This document shows, one piece after another, positions 24,778 through 32,978 of a stretch of 45,610 bases of DNA. The first letter of the stretch is position 1; each line of letters starts with the position of its first letter. The position numbers and the translations under genes are program-made. This stretch comes from an uncultured Campylobacter sp. (GTDB lineage Bacteria; Campylobacterota; Campylobacteria; Campylobacterales; Campylobacteraceae). Under the pieces are notes generated by a model. It was not told the DNA's origin. It ran no database searches and saw only the letters and a list, made by a program, of their open reading frames with translations. The DNA is taken from positions 1-45,610 of the forward strand of contig NZ_CALIST010000045.1 in the NCBI RefSeq assembly GCF_938041645.1, given 5' to 3'.

Positions 24778-26298
24778 ATGGCAAAGAATAGTAAAAATGC
24801 TAGTTCGATTGTTGCGATTAACAAAGTCACGCAAACCATATTCGGTCTAAGTGAGAATGAAGTTTTCGAGCACGACTTCTCAAAAGCGAATCGTGCGAAG
24901 GAAACTTACGTCTCATATATTCCGTATAAGGATATAATGACTGCGACGGTCGAGATAAGCAGATCGGTAGAGGACGCGGATCTTTTAGATGCGATCGTCG
25001 TTAAGGTGTATGAGGAGCTGGGGCTTGACACCGCTTTGGATTACAAAATCACCTATAGTGAGGTAATAGGCGCTGGCGGCGATGATAGAATTTTCAATGT
25101 CTTTGTCGTAGATAATGCCAAACTCACTTCAGAATTCGATGCGATCGCCGCTAGGACGAACTACATCGACTATGTGGCTATGGCTCCGTTTTTATACGAG
25201 AGCTTGTATAATAGAGGCGTCCTAACTCGCGACGGGATCGACTGCTTTATCTACTTGCAGCGCGACGATGCGTTTTTGGTAGTGTATCAAAACGGCGAAT
25301 ATTTTCAATCTCGTCAAGTAAGATACAACCTAAAATTCTTGCATGAAAAATATGTTGAGCTAGTCGGCAGTAGAGTCGATGAAGAGAGCTTTTATAGATT
25401 GCTCTCCAAACAGGGAGTAAATTTAGAAAATCCGACCGAACGCGATTATATGATCCAAATTTTTGACGATATGTTTTACTACATCAACGACGTATTGAAC
25501 GGTATTAGTAAAATTTACAACGTCAATATCCAAAACGTCTATATCGGAACGGATATCGGTAAAATTCCTGCGATAGAGGTTTTTGTAGAAAACAATCTAA
25601 AGCTAAGATACAAGGATTTTAATTTTAACGTTGCAATCAACGCAAAAGATTATCCGCTCACTCAGCTAGATATTTTGATGTTCTTGGTAGGTCAAGATTA
25701 TTTGGTTACCAAAGATGACGATCACAACTACTCACCGTTTATGAGACCTCCGCCTTTGACCCAAAGATCAACCGGCAAGCTGATAGGCTATATGCTGCTA
25801 GGCTGCTTACTTGGTGCTGCGTATCCTGCGTATAACTTCGGCTATGGATATTATAATAATATGGTAGCTAATGATAAAATCAACGAGTATGATGGATTAG
25901 AAAAACAAATGAGTCCCGCTAGAGACGAAAGTGCGCGTTTGGATAAAGAGACTAAAGAGGTAAATGCCCAGGCTGCTAAGAGTGGTAAGGAGCTTAACGA
26001 CAGGCGCGATCTAATTAATGCCATCTTAGACAAGAAAAACAATTACGCTATGAAGGGTGTTTCTATTTTTGAGCTAACCAATATGGTCGTTAAAAATAAG
26101 GGCAATATGGTTAGGATCGGTGATGAGAATAGGACTCTAACTGTTCAGGTGCGCACCAAAAACGATAAGCAGATGACCGAGCTTTTAGAGGATATCAGTA
26201 AAAAAGAGGTATATGGCGTGGATACTAAAACAATCGCGCTGCAAGAGGGTAATAAAACCGTCTTTTACGATAGTAATATCAGTGTGGAGGTTAAATAA
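24778..26298 (+). CDS. MshI/GspL-like platform protein (PilM-like domain fused to PilN-like domain)
   Basis: Inner-membrane assembly-platform protein of 506 residues. The cytoplasmic part (1 to about 330) shows the beta-hairpin pattern of PilM/GspL actin-like domains, for example CFIYLQRDDAFLVVYQNGEYFQSRQVRYN and later NVYIGTDIGKIPAIEVF. A single transmembrane helix lies at about 335-358. A coiled coil follows (about 370-420), then a small periplasmic alpha/beta domain (LTVQVRTKNDKQMTELLEDIS). This layout equals GspL of type II secretion, MshI of MSHA pili, or PilM and PilN joined. Sequence similarity is weak, so the call rests on layout and position upstream of PilO-, PilP- and secretin-like genes. 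The start is ATG 24778 with a good ribosome-binding site; the TTG at 24712 lies inside the promoter. Confidence 0.65.
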   Translation: MAKNSKNASSIVAINKVTQTIFGLSENEVFEHDFSKANRAKETYVSYIPYKDIMTATVEISRSVEDADLLDAIVVKVYEELGLDTALDYKITYSEVIGAGGDDRIFNVFVVDNAKLTSEFDAIAARTNYIDYVAMAPFLYESLYNRGVLTRDGIDCFIYLQRDDAFLVVYQNGEYFQSRQVRYNLKFLHEKYVELVGSRVDEESFYRLLSKQGVNLENPTERDYMIQIFDDMFYYINDVLNGISKIYNVNIQNVYIGTDIGKIPAIEVFVENNLKLRYKDFNFNVAINAKDYPLTQLDILMFLVGQDYLVTKDDDHNYSPFMRPPPLTQRSTGKLIGYMLLGCLLGAAYPAYNFGYGYYNNMVANDKINEYDGLEKQMSPARDESARLDKETKEVNAQAAKSGKELNDRRDLINAILDKKNNYAMKGVSIFELTNMVVKNKGNMVRIGDENRTLTVQVRTKNDKQMTELLEDISKKEVYGVDTKTIALQEGNKTVFYDSNISVEVK

Positions 26299-26951
26299 TG
26301 AAAAAGAAAAGTTCATTAGATCAACTTGATCAATGGTTTGCCTCCAAGGGAAATAGTGCAAATAACTATTTTTACATAGCTTTATTGTTTGTAGGTGTGG
26401 TAGCTTACTTTATTTTGAGTGGCTATGCGGATCCGTATTTAGAGGAGAGCGAAACAAATCTAAGTACTGCCACGACGAAGCTTGAAGGCGCACAAAGAGA
26501 GTATAACGAGTTTTTTGGCGGTGATCCTAAAGCTTTCGTTGATAATAAGCGTAATATCCTCAATGGTGCTAGGACCAACCTTAACAATATTATTGAAGAG
26601 CGTAAGTATCTAGACGGTAAGCTAAAAGAAATTTCAAAGCTTACCTATAATGAAAAGAACTGGGCTAAATTTATGGATAGCCTCTCAACGATCGCAGAGA
26701 ATAACAATATTAAAATTTACGCTATTCACAGCGATAGAAGAGAGCCTAGCATCAAACAAATTTTTCAGCCTGAGGCTTTGCTGGATATAGATGTGAAATT
26801 TGAAGGAGCATTTTCGAACGTCCTTAGGTATATCAACCTTATCGAACAATCGGAGATGATCGTAGATGTAAATAAGATGGATATCAATGCCACTAAAAAT
26901 GGCAAAATCGGTGGAAGCATCGGTATATCTATCTGGGGAGTAAATTACTAA
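26298..26951 (+). CDS. PilO/MshJ-like inner-membrane platform protein
   Basis: Bitopic membrane protein of 217 residues. A short cytoplasmic N terminus (about 22 residues) precedes one transmembrane helix (about 24-43), then a coiled coil (LEESETNLSTATTKLEGAQREYNEF and a second segment near 85-105). The C-terminal domain contains WAKFMDSLSTIAENNNIKIYAI and VKFEGAFSNVLRYINLIEQSEMIVDV, the typical ferredoxin-like pattern of PilO/GspM. Such proteins dimerise with the PilN-like partner in the alignment complex. It overlaps its upstream neighbour by one base and its downstream neighbour by one base. Confidence 0.7.
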   Translation: MKKKSSLDQLDQWFASKGNSANNYFYIALLFVGVVAYFILSGYADPYLEESETNLSTATTKLEGAQREYNEFFGGDPKAFVDNKRNILNGARTNLNNIIEERKYLDGKLKEISKLTYNEKNWAKFMDSLSTIAENNNIKIYAIHSDRREPSIKQIFQPEALLDIDVKFEGAFSNVLRYINLIEQSEMIVDVNKMDINATKNGKIGGSIGISIWGVNY

Positions 26952-27379
26952 TGAAAAAGTTAATTTTATGCTCTTTGCTACTTTCTACTGCTCTATTTGC
27001 TGTAGATAATAATCAGACGGTGGCGCCTAGTAATGGAGCCTATAAAGCTAAATACGATGCGATATTCGATGATCTTAGTAAGCCTAGAGTGGGTCTTAGC
27101 GATGAGCAGATAGCTTCTTTGCAAGATCCGTTTTATCCTAAAGAAGCTAATGCGCCTAGAGAAGCTAATCAGCAGGTGGATCTAGGTTATCAGCTAGTAG
27201 GTATTATGGGTGATAAGGTTAAGCTAAACGATAAGTGGTATGGTTTGGGCGAGTATGTAGGCTCATATAAGATCGTGCAAATAACGGGTAATAGCGTTAT
27301 TATTACCAACGACGATGAAAATAAAGTCGAACTAACACTAAAACAAGGAAGTCAAAATGTCATTATTACATATAAGTAA
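26951..27379 (+). CDS. ctsR: PilP/MshK-like periplasmic protein, positionally CtsR
   Basis: Exported 142-residue protein with signal peptide MKKLILCSLLLSTALFA. A linker contains LQDPFYPKE, then a compact beta domain (YQLVGIMGDKVKLNDKWYGLGEYVGSYKIVQITGNSVII). The DPF motif followed by a small beta-sandwich with a G-x-G-E-x-V-G core is what PilP, MshK and the GspC HR domain look like. Such proteins link the inner-membrane platform to the secretin. In C. jejuni the gene just upstream of the secretin ctsD is ctsR, so the symbol is assigned by position. No lipobox cysteine is evident. It overlaps the secretin gene by 23 bp. Confidence 0.6.
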   Translation: MKKLILCSLLLSTALFAVDNNQTVAPSNGAYKAKYDAIFDDLSKPRVGLSDEQIASLQDPFYPKEANAPREANQQVDLGYQLVGIMGDKVKLNDKWYGLGEYVGSYKIVQITGNSVIITNDDENKVELTLKQGSQNVIITYK

Positions 27380-28865
27380 AAAGCTTAGCATAGCTGCTAT
27401 GCTTGCTTTGTCTGTTACGGCTACTAGTCTATATGCCGCTCCCGCAACTGCAGGTAACTGCGATAGAAAGGCGCTAAATATTAAGATTAACGATACCGTT
27501 ACGCTAAACGAGATGCTAACTCAGCTATCCGATATGTGCCACTTCTCAGTGGTAGCAAAAGACGCTATTGCTCAAGAGGAGATGAGTAAGCCACTGCAAG
27601 GTGTAAGCATCAAAGACCTTTCTTTACGCGAAGTTTTAGATCTACTCATAAAAGAGAATAATCTAAGCTATGAGTATTCTCATGGCATATTAAAAATTTC
27701 AGCGCTAGAGACTAGGACTTTTAAAGTGGATTACATCACCTCTATTAGAGAAGGCACTGCTGTTACTAAATCTTCTGTCGATTCCGCACCTACTAAAGTA
27801 GATAATGGCGATAGTGATAAAACAGAAAATGACGATAATAAGATCACTACCAAAGAAAAATTTGATTTTTGGGAGAAGATTAGTGAGGAAATTACCTCCG
27901 TTCTAAATAACGGTACCGAAAAATACGTCGCAGTCGCTCCTATTATAAATCAAAATGCCGGTTTAGTAACTGTTACTGCTATGAAGTCTCAGATAGCTCG
28001 CGTCGATAGATATCTAAGTGGTATGCAAAAACGCCTTAGTCGTCAAGTCTTGCTAGATGTAAATATCATATCTGTCGAGCTAAATAACGAATACACCACC
28101 GGTATAGATTGGAGTAAATTTCAACTAGGATTTAATACCTATGTAGGTGGAGATCCGACTAAGCTTTCAGGATATCACATAGATAACGGAAATAGAGGAA
28201 AGGCTAGCGATACTCACGGAACTTGGACGATAGGGGCTAATCTAAATTTCAATATCGACGGTTTGATTAACTTCCTAGAGACTAAAGGTAAAACTAAAGT
28301 TATTTCAAGCCCTAAGGTAACTACGATGAATAATCAGCCTGCTATTATCTCTGTAGGTGATACTATTAACTATGTATTAAAATCCACTACTACAGGTGAT
28401 TATCAAGGCGGAGATACTCAGTCAGATGATCAGTATTCGATATTTGTAGGTATTCTTTTGAATATCTTGCCTGAAATTTCAGATGATAATAGGATTATGC
28501 TACGAATTAATCCATCTTTAAGCTCTCTTAAATACGCAGAGGACAATGTAAGAACAAATAATAGAAGAGAGATTGCGCCTGATACCTTACAAAAGAAACT
28601 CTCAAGCGTAGTTTGGGTAGATGATGGCGATACTGTAATTTTAGGCGGTTTGATTGGTGCAACTAAGTCGAAAGATAACACTAGGGTGCCTGTGCTAGCT
28701 GAAATTCCATTAATCGGAAATCTTTTCAAAAGTACTGCCGATGTTTTGCGAACGTCGGAGTTAATCTTCGTAGTAACTCCACATATCATCGACAATACCG
28801 GCGCGCCGCTTGCTACCTCTCTTAAAGAGCTAGGTTACTCAAAATCCATCTACGAAAATGAGTAA
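27357..28865 (+). CDS. ctsD: Secretin of the transformation system (MshL/PilQ/GspD type)
   Basis: Outer-membrane channel for DNA uptake, 502 residues. It has a signal peptide (to about 30, AMLALSVTATSLYAA). A short N0/STN domain follows (VTLNEMLTQLSDMCHFSVV ... KDLSLREVLDLLIKENNLSYEY), then an N1-like domain (VTAMKSQIARVDRYLSGM). The secretin core runs from VISSPKVTTMNNQPAIISVG to TSELIFVVTPHII, with the VWVDDGDTVILGGL and VPVLAEIPLIGNLFKS motifs. The single short N-domain series is like MshL. The domain between contains a charged low-complexity patch near residues 145-165. CtsD is required for natural transformation in C. jejuni. It overlaps the next gene by 8 bp. Confidence 0.88.
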   Translation: MSLLHISKKLSIAAMLALSVTATSLYAAPATAGNCDRKALNIKINDTVTLNEMLTQLSDMCHFSVVAKDAIAQEEMSKPLQGVSIKDLSLREVLDLLIKENNLSYEYSHGILKISALETRTFKVDYITSIREGTAVTKSSVDSAPTKVDNGDSDKTENDDNKITTKEKFDFWEKISEEITSVLNNGTEKYVAVAPIINQNAGLVTVTAMKSQIARVDRYLSGMQKRLSRQVLLDVNIISVELNNEYTTGIDWSKFQLGFNTYVGGDPTKLSGYHIDNGNRGKASDTHGTWTIGANLNFNIDGLINFLETKGKTKVISSPKVTTMNNQPAIISVGDTINYVLKSTTTGDYQGGDTQSDDQYSIFVGILLNILPEISDDNRIMLRINPSLSSLKYAEDNVRTNNRREIAPDTLQKKLSSVVWVDDGDTVILGGLIGATKSKDNTRVPVLAEIPLIGNLFKSTADVLRTSELIFVVTPHIIDNTGAPLATSLKELGYSKSIYENE

Positions 28866-29688
28866 TAACTATACGGCGATCAAGGAGATTTTTATCGAGG
28901 ATAACGAAGTCTCAGACTTCGTTAATCTCGATAAATCGACCCTTGCTTATCATAAAATTTTAAATGCTTTGCAAAAGCCGTTAAAACTTATACTTTTCTA
29001 CGGCAAACCGGGCTGTGGCAAGACATTTTTGCTTAATAAAATCAAGGTCGATCTTGAAAAAAAGGTAAGAGTCGTATTTGTGCCGCAGCCGTTTTTTGAT
29101 GAGAAAGAATTTTTCTTAGAGCTTTATTCGCAGATTTTTCATTCTACTCCTAGCGAGCCAATTGATAATTATGAAAATTTTATGCGGATTTATAGAGAAA
29201 GATTTGGCATCTCTACCAATGTCGGAGCGGTAGAGCAGGTCGTTATTTTGCTTGATGAGGCTCAGCTGTATCCTGGGAATTTAATAGAAAAAATTCGTCT
29301 TATGGCAGATACTAGATTGTTTAAATTTTTATTTACGGTACATAAGACGGATGAGGAAGATCGCCTCGCGAAGGATTATTTTAAAACTAGAATTTGGGAG
29401 AGCATTGAGCTTCCTAATTCAAATTTAGGCGAAGTCAAGCTGTATATTGAAAAAAAGCTTGTGCTTCATGGCTTTCAACAATACTATTTTATGTTTAGCG
29501 ACGATAATTTCGATTTGATTTTAAATTTAACGGACGGCAATATGAGGAATATCAACAAGCTTATGTATAAGATGTATGAGCTTTTTGAGTATTACGAAGT
29601 AAATAAACCTACGGAAATTAGTTTTTCGCAGATTAATAATAAAATTATAGAGATGGCAGCGATAGGCTCGGGGATAATAAATGCTTGA
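28858..29688 (+). CDS. ctsP: ExeA/MshM-type AAA ATPase of the transformation system
   Basis: Cytoplasmic nucleotide-binding protein of 276 residues. Walker A GKPGCGKTF is at 49-57 and Walker B with an AAA_22-like tail in VVILLDEAQLYP (about 129-140). A sensor region (KFLFTVHKT) and a small helical C-terminal lid with LTDGNMRNINKLMYK complete it. It lacks the peptidoglycan-binding and membrane segments of full-length ExeA, as does MshM. CtsP in C. jejuni binds nucleotide and associates with the membrane. It overlaps both neighbours by 8 bp. Confidence 0.85.
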   Translation: MSNNYTAIKEIFIEDNEVSDFVNLDKSTLAYHKILNALQKPLKLILFYGKPGCGKTFLLNKIKVDLEKKVRVVFVPQPFFDEKEFFLELYSQIFHSTPSEPIDNYENFMRIYRERFGISTNVGAVEQVVILLDEAQLYPGNLIEKIRLMADTRLFKFLFTVHKTDEEDRLAKDYFKTRIWESIELPNSNLGEVKLYIEKKLVLHGFQQYYFMFSDDNFDLILNLTDGNMRNINKLMYKMYELFEYYEVNKPTEISFSQINNKIIEMAAIGSGIINA

Positions 29689-30688
29689 ATTTTACGAAGT
29701 AAACGAACTTGAAAAAAAATGGGAAGAGTATAACAAAAACAGAAAGCAGTTTTCTTTCCTAAAATCTAAGCCGAATTTCGTGTTGAGATTCGACAAGACG
29801 ATTTTGGGGCTTTTGATATTGATCTCGGTTGCGATTGGAGCGATATTCTGGCTGCTTAAAGATAGTGATAGCGTCAGTATGGCAAGTATCAATCAAAATA
29901 TTGAAGACAAAGGTGGTGCTGTAAATTCTACTAATGATGCCGAGCAGCAGGCGGCAGATCTTGCAGTGCAAAATAATATCTCCAAAGAGGATTATAATAT
30001 CAGTGCGCCGAAAGTTGCCCACACCTCTAAACACGAAAAGGAACGCCCAAGCTTAAATTTAAACGATGTGGGTGTGCTATCCAGCGAGGATTCAGGTGGG
30101 TTTAAGATAACCAATAATTACGAAAATGGCGGAAACTATGGCGGGCAGGCTCAGGCGCAAAATTTCGGCGGTCAAAATTTTGGCAATCAGAATTTTGGCA
30201 ATCAAAATGTTCCTACGTTTAACGTACCTAATACCAATAACGCAGCTTTCGCAAATCAGCCGCCTAAAAACGAGGTTATAGATTTTGGGCGTGCTCCATT
30301 GCCGCCTAAATCAAATTTCTCGGGAGGTTCTACAAATACCGCAAGTAGCGCTCCGCTAAGTTCTAGAATTGAGATAAAAACTTCAAATTTAAGCGAAGAT
30401 AAACAGAGCTTGGAGAGCAAATTTTACGCGACGAATAAGATTGAGTATTCGCTATCGCTAGCCGAAGAAGCGTATAATAAGAAAGACTACGATAATGCGA
30501 TCAAATGGGCTCTTACATCAAATGAGCTTGATAAGGACAACGTCACCAGCTGGATAATTTTTGCTAAAGCCAATTATAAAAAAGGTCGTAAGGAAGACGC
30601 GCTTTACGCTCTTGAGACCTTTAACGCAAAGGCGAAAAATAGCGAAATTTCTAACCTTATTTCAAAGATAAGAAGCGATAAACTATGA
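29681..30688 (+). CDS. MshN-like membrane protein with Asn/Gln/Gly-rich linker and C-terminal TPR
   Basis: Bitopic membrane protein of 335 residues. The cytoplasmic N terminus (about 40 residues) has basic and aromatic character, followed by one transmembrane helix (about 44-63, ILGLLILISVAIGAIFWLL). The periplasmic part has a long linker with tandem NFGGQNFGNQNFGNQN repeats (about 150-170) and a proline-rich segment. The C-terminal 80 residues form tetratricopeptide-like helices (EYSLSLAEEAYNKKDYDNAIKWA, then VTSWIIFAKANYKKGRKEDALYAL). Position and layout equal MshN, and C. jejuni has a membrane protein gene (Cj1472c) at this spot. Function in uptake is inferred. Confidence 0.68.
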   Translation: MLEFYEVNELEKKWEEYNKNRKQFSFLKSKPNFVLRFDKTILGLLILISVAIGAIFWLLKDSDSVSMASINQNIEDKGGAVNSTNDAEQQAADLAVQNNISKEDYNISAPKVAHTSKHEKERPSLNLNDVGVLSSEDSGGFKITNNYENGGNYGGQAQAQNFGGQNFGNQNFGNQNVPTFNVPNTNNAAFANQPPKNEVIDFGRAPLPPKSNFSGGSTNTASSAPLSSRIEIKTSNLSEDKQSLESKFYATNKIEYSLSLAEEAYNKKDYDNAIKWALTSNELDKDNVTSWIIFAKANYKKGRKEDALYALETFNAKAKNSEISNLISKIRSDKL

Positions 30689-31224
30689 AAATTTTATATA
30701 TTTTAGCTTTTGCGATCGCGTCGTTATTTGCAGTTAGCGCCGATGACGTGCGCAACTGGGATCAGATCGGTCAGTATAACCGTATCTGCCAAGAAAGCGT
30801 GCGAAATTTATTCATCGAGGAACAGAGCGAGGCGCTTGCGAATATGTATGCCAAGGCATGCCTCAAGATGGATAAAGTAAATGAGCTCGTCGTGCCTACG
30901 GTGATGCTTTATAAGACGAAAGAGGCTCGCGAGAATGCTTCTCTTTATTCGACCATAATTTTTCAAAAAAAGATGCTTTATTTGGCGCTTTGCGACGGCG
31001 TAGACATAAGCTATATAAGAACGCCTAAAATTAATTATATTTTGTCTGAAATTTTTGATAAATTTACGGAGAGAGCATACGTAAAAAAGAGTGATACGTA
31101 TGTCTTTACCCTAGAAAACGGCGAGCGCGCCGAGCTTTTTATCAAAGAAGAGGAAGAGGTAAAAAAGATGGTAATTGCAATTTATACTGGCGATAAGCTT
31201 AGCTCGATTAAAATTTATTGGTGA
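30685..31224 (+). CDS. Secreted protein of unknown function inside the transformation operon
   Basis: A 179-residue protein with signal peptide MKILYILAFAIASLFAVSA, so periplasmic. The mature part is largely helical with three cysteines (RICQES, KACLK, ALCDG) and ends in a beta segment (YVFTLENGERAELFIKE, VIAIYTGDKLSSIKIYW). I recognise no family. It overlaps the TPR gene by 4 bp and ends at the start region of ctsE, so it is an integral operon member with no counterpart in the MSHA cluster as I know it. A pilotin- or linker-like role is only a guess. Confidence 0.7.
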   Translation: MKILYILAFAIASLFAVSADDVRNWDQIGQYNRICQESVRNLFIEEQSEALANMYAKACLKMDKVNELVVPTVMLYKTKEARENASLYSTIIFQKKMLYLALCDGVDISYIRTPKINYILSEIFDKFTERAYVKKSDTYVFTLENGERAELFIKEEEEVKKMVIAIYTGDKLSSIKIYW

Positions 31225-31229
31225 TCGCG

Positions 31230-32978
31230 ATGACGAAGATTGAAGAGCAGATCGTTGCGATTTTAATACGAAACAATATCCTTACTAGCACCGTTGTTCC
31301 GGAAATCAAGGACAAGATGGATATCGGCTTGACGCTAGGCGAGGTTTTAGTCGGAGATAACTATCTAAGCCAGGATGATTTTTGCTCGATTTTAGTTGAG
31401 CTGTACAAGCGTCGTCAGATAGCATTTGACGATATAAGCGAAAAATTTTCGATGGATCCGAAGGAATTTTTGCAAATTCTAGCCAAGAAAATGAACCTGT
31501 CGTATATGAATTTGGACGATATCGACATAGACTTCAGGCTATCGGAACGCACTCCTACCGCACAGCTTAAAAGATACGGCGTGATACCGGTTAAAGCGGA
31601 TGATCTGAATATTTACGTTGCTTTTTCTGATCCGTTTAATCTTGAGTCGCAAGATAAAGCGCAGGCTATGTTTAGTAAACAGCTGCTTAAAATCGTAGTA
31701 GCCGATCCAAATCAGGTAAATAAATATCTATCTAAGCTTGAGCTTTCAGAGAGTATTAAGGGGCTCGTAGCAGAGATCCGCAAAGAGCTCGCAAACACTG
31801 GCGGTAGCGGAAGCAGCGATGATACCTCGGCGATTTTGAAGCTCATTGAGATGATAATCAGCCAGTCTATTAAGATGCGCGGTAGTGATATTCACATCGA
31901 GCCTACCGAGAATAACTGCGTCGTGCGTACCAGAATCGACGGAATGCTCGCTGAAATTTTTATCTTTGATAAGGATATCTATCCACCGCTAGTAAGCCGC
32001 TTGAAGCTACTTTCGAATATGGATATCGCCGAGCGTCGCAAGCCGCAAGACGGCAGGTTTAGTATGAAAATTTCAGGTCGCGAATACGACTTTCGTATTT
32101 CGACACTGCCTATTATCAATGGCGAATCTACCGTTATGCGTATCCTAGATAAATCCAAGGTTATCATAAGTCTGGAAAAGCTCGGTATGCACCCTGATAG
32201 CTTTAAGAAATTTAATAACGCTATGAAGGCTCCATATGGTATTATCTTGGTTACCGGACCTACAGGAAGCGGTAAATCTACGACACTATATGCAGCGCTA
32301 AACGATATTAAAAATATCGATACTAAGGTTATTACCGTAGAAGATCCAGTCGAGTATCAAGTAAATTTAATCCAACAAGTCCAAGTTAACGAAAAAGCGG
32401 GTCTTACCTTTGCTTCAGCATTGCGCTCGATCTTAAGACAAGACCCCGACATCATAATGATCGGTGAGATCCGTGATCAAGAGACCCTTAGGATCGCGAT
32501 CCAGGCTGCTCTTACGGGACACTTGGTTTTCTCGACCCTACACACCAACGACGCCGTTAGTGCGATCCCGCGAATAGTGGATATGGGTATAGAGGCCTAC
32601 CTCATAAGTGGTGCGCTCATTGCAGTAGAGGCACAGCGTCTCGTGCGAAAGCTTTGCCCGCACTGCAAGCAGCCTACGAATCTGCCTAAATCGATGCTTG
32701 ATCAGCTGAAGGAATTCTTGCCTGAAAAATACACATTTTTTAAGGCCGTAGGTTGTGATCAATGCGGTCAAACGGGCTACATGGGGCGTGAGATGATTAG
32801 TGAAATTTTACCTATTACCGATAAAATGCAGAGCTTGATCGCCAACGGCGGCTCAAAGGACGATATGCGCGCCTTGGCGAAGGAGGAGGGATTTATAGAT
32901 ATGTTTGAAGACGGTGTTATACGTGCTGCGCGCGGAGTAACTAGTATAGAAGAAATTTATAGGGTGGCTAAACAATGA
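31230..32978 (+). CDS. ctsE: Traffic ATPase of the transformation system (GspE/PilB/MshE type)
   Basis: Hexameric secretion ATPase powering pseudopilus assembly, 582 residues from ATG 31230 (TTG 31218 and GTG 31221 lie in frame just upstream). The N-terminal MshEN/GspE_N-like region (about 15-150) is followed by the motor: Walker A GPTGSGKST (about 343-351), Asp box EDPVEYQVN, Walker B region ILRQDPDIIMIGEIRD, and His box LTGHLVFSTLHTND. A tetracysteine zinc motif is present (CPHC near 476-479 and CDQC near 509-512). The MshEN consensus for cyclic di-GMP is eroded. The N-terminal helix lacks the arginine, glycine and glutamine expected (TLGEVLVGDNYLSQDDFCSI). It overlaps ctsF by 4 bp. Confidence 0.92.
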   Translation: MTKIEEQIVAILIRNNILTSTVVPEIKDKMDIGLTLGEVLVGDNYLSQDDFCSILVELYKRRQIAFDDISEKFSMDPKEFLQILAKKMNLSYMNLDDIDIDFRLSERTPTAQLKRYGVIPVKADDLNIYVAFSDPFNLESQDKAQAMFSKQLLKIVVADPNQVNKYLSKLELSESIKGLVAEIRKELANTGGSGSSDDTSAILKLIEMIISQSIKMRGSDIHIEPTENNCVVRTRIDGMLAEIFIFDKDIYPPLVSRLKLLSNMDIAERRKPQDGRFSMKISGREYDFRISTLPIINGESTVMRILDKSKVIISLEKLGMHPDSFKKFNNAMKAPYGIILVTGPTGSGKSTTLYAALNDIKNIDTKVITVEDPVEYQVNLIQQVQVNEKAGLTFASALRSILRQDPDIIMIGEIRDQETLRIAIQAALTGHLVFSTLHTNDAVSAIPRIVDMGIEAYLISGALIAVEAQRLVRKLCPHCKQPTNLPKSMLDQLKEFLPEKYTFFKAVGCDQCGQTGYMGREMISEILPITDKMQSLIANGGSKDDMRALAKEEGFIDMFEDGVIRAARGVTSIEEIYRVAKQ

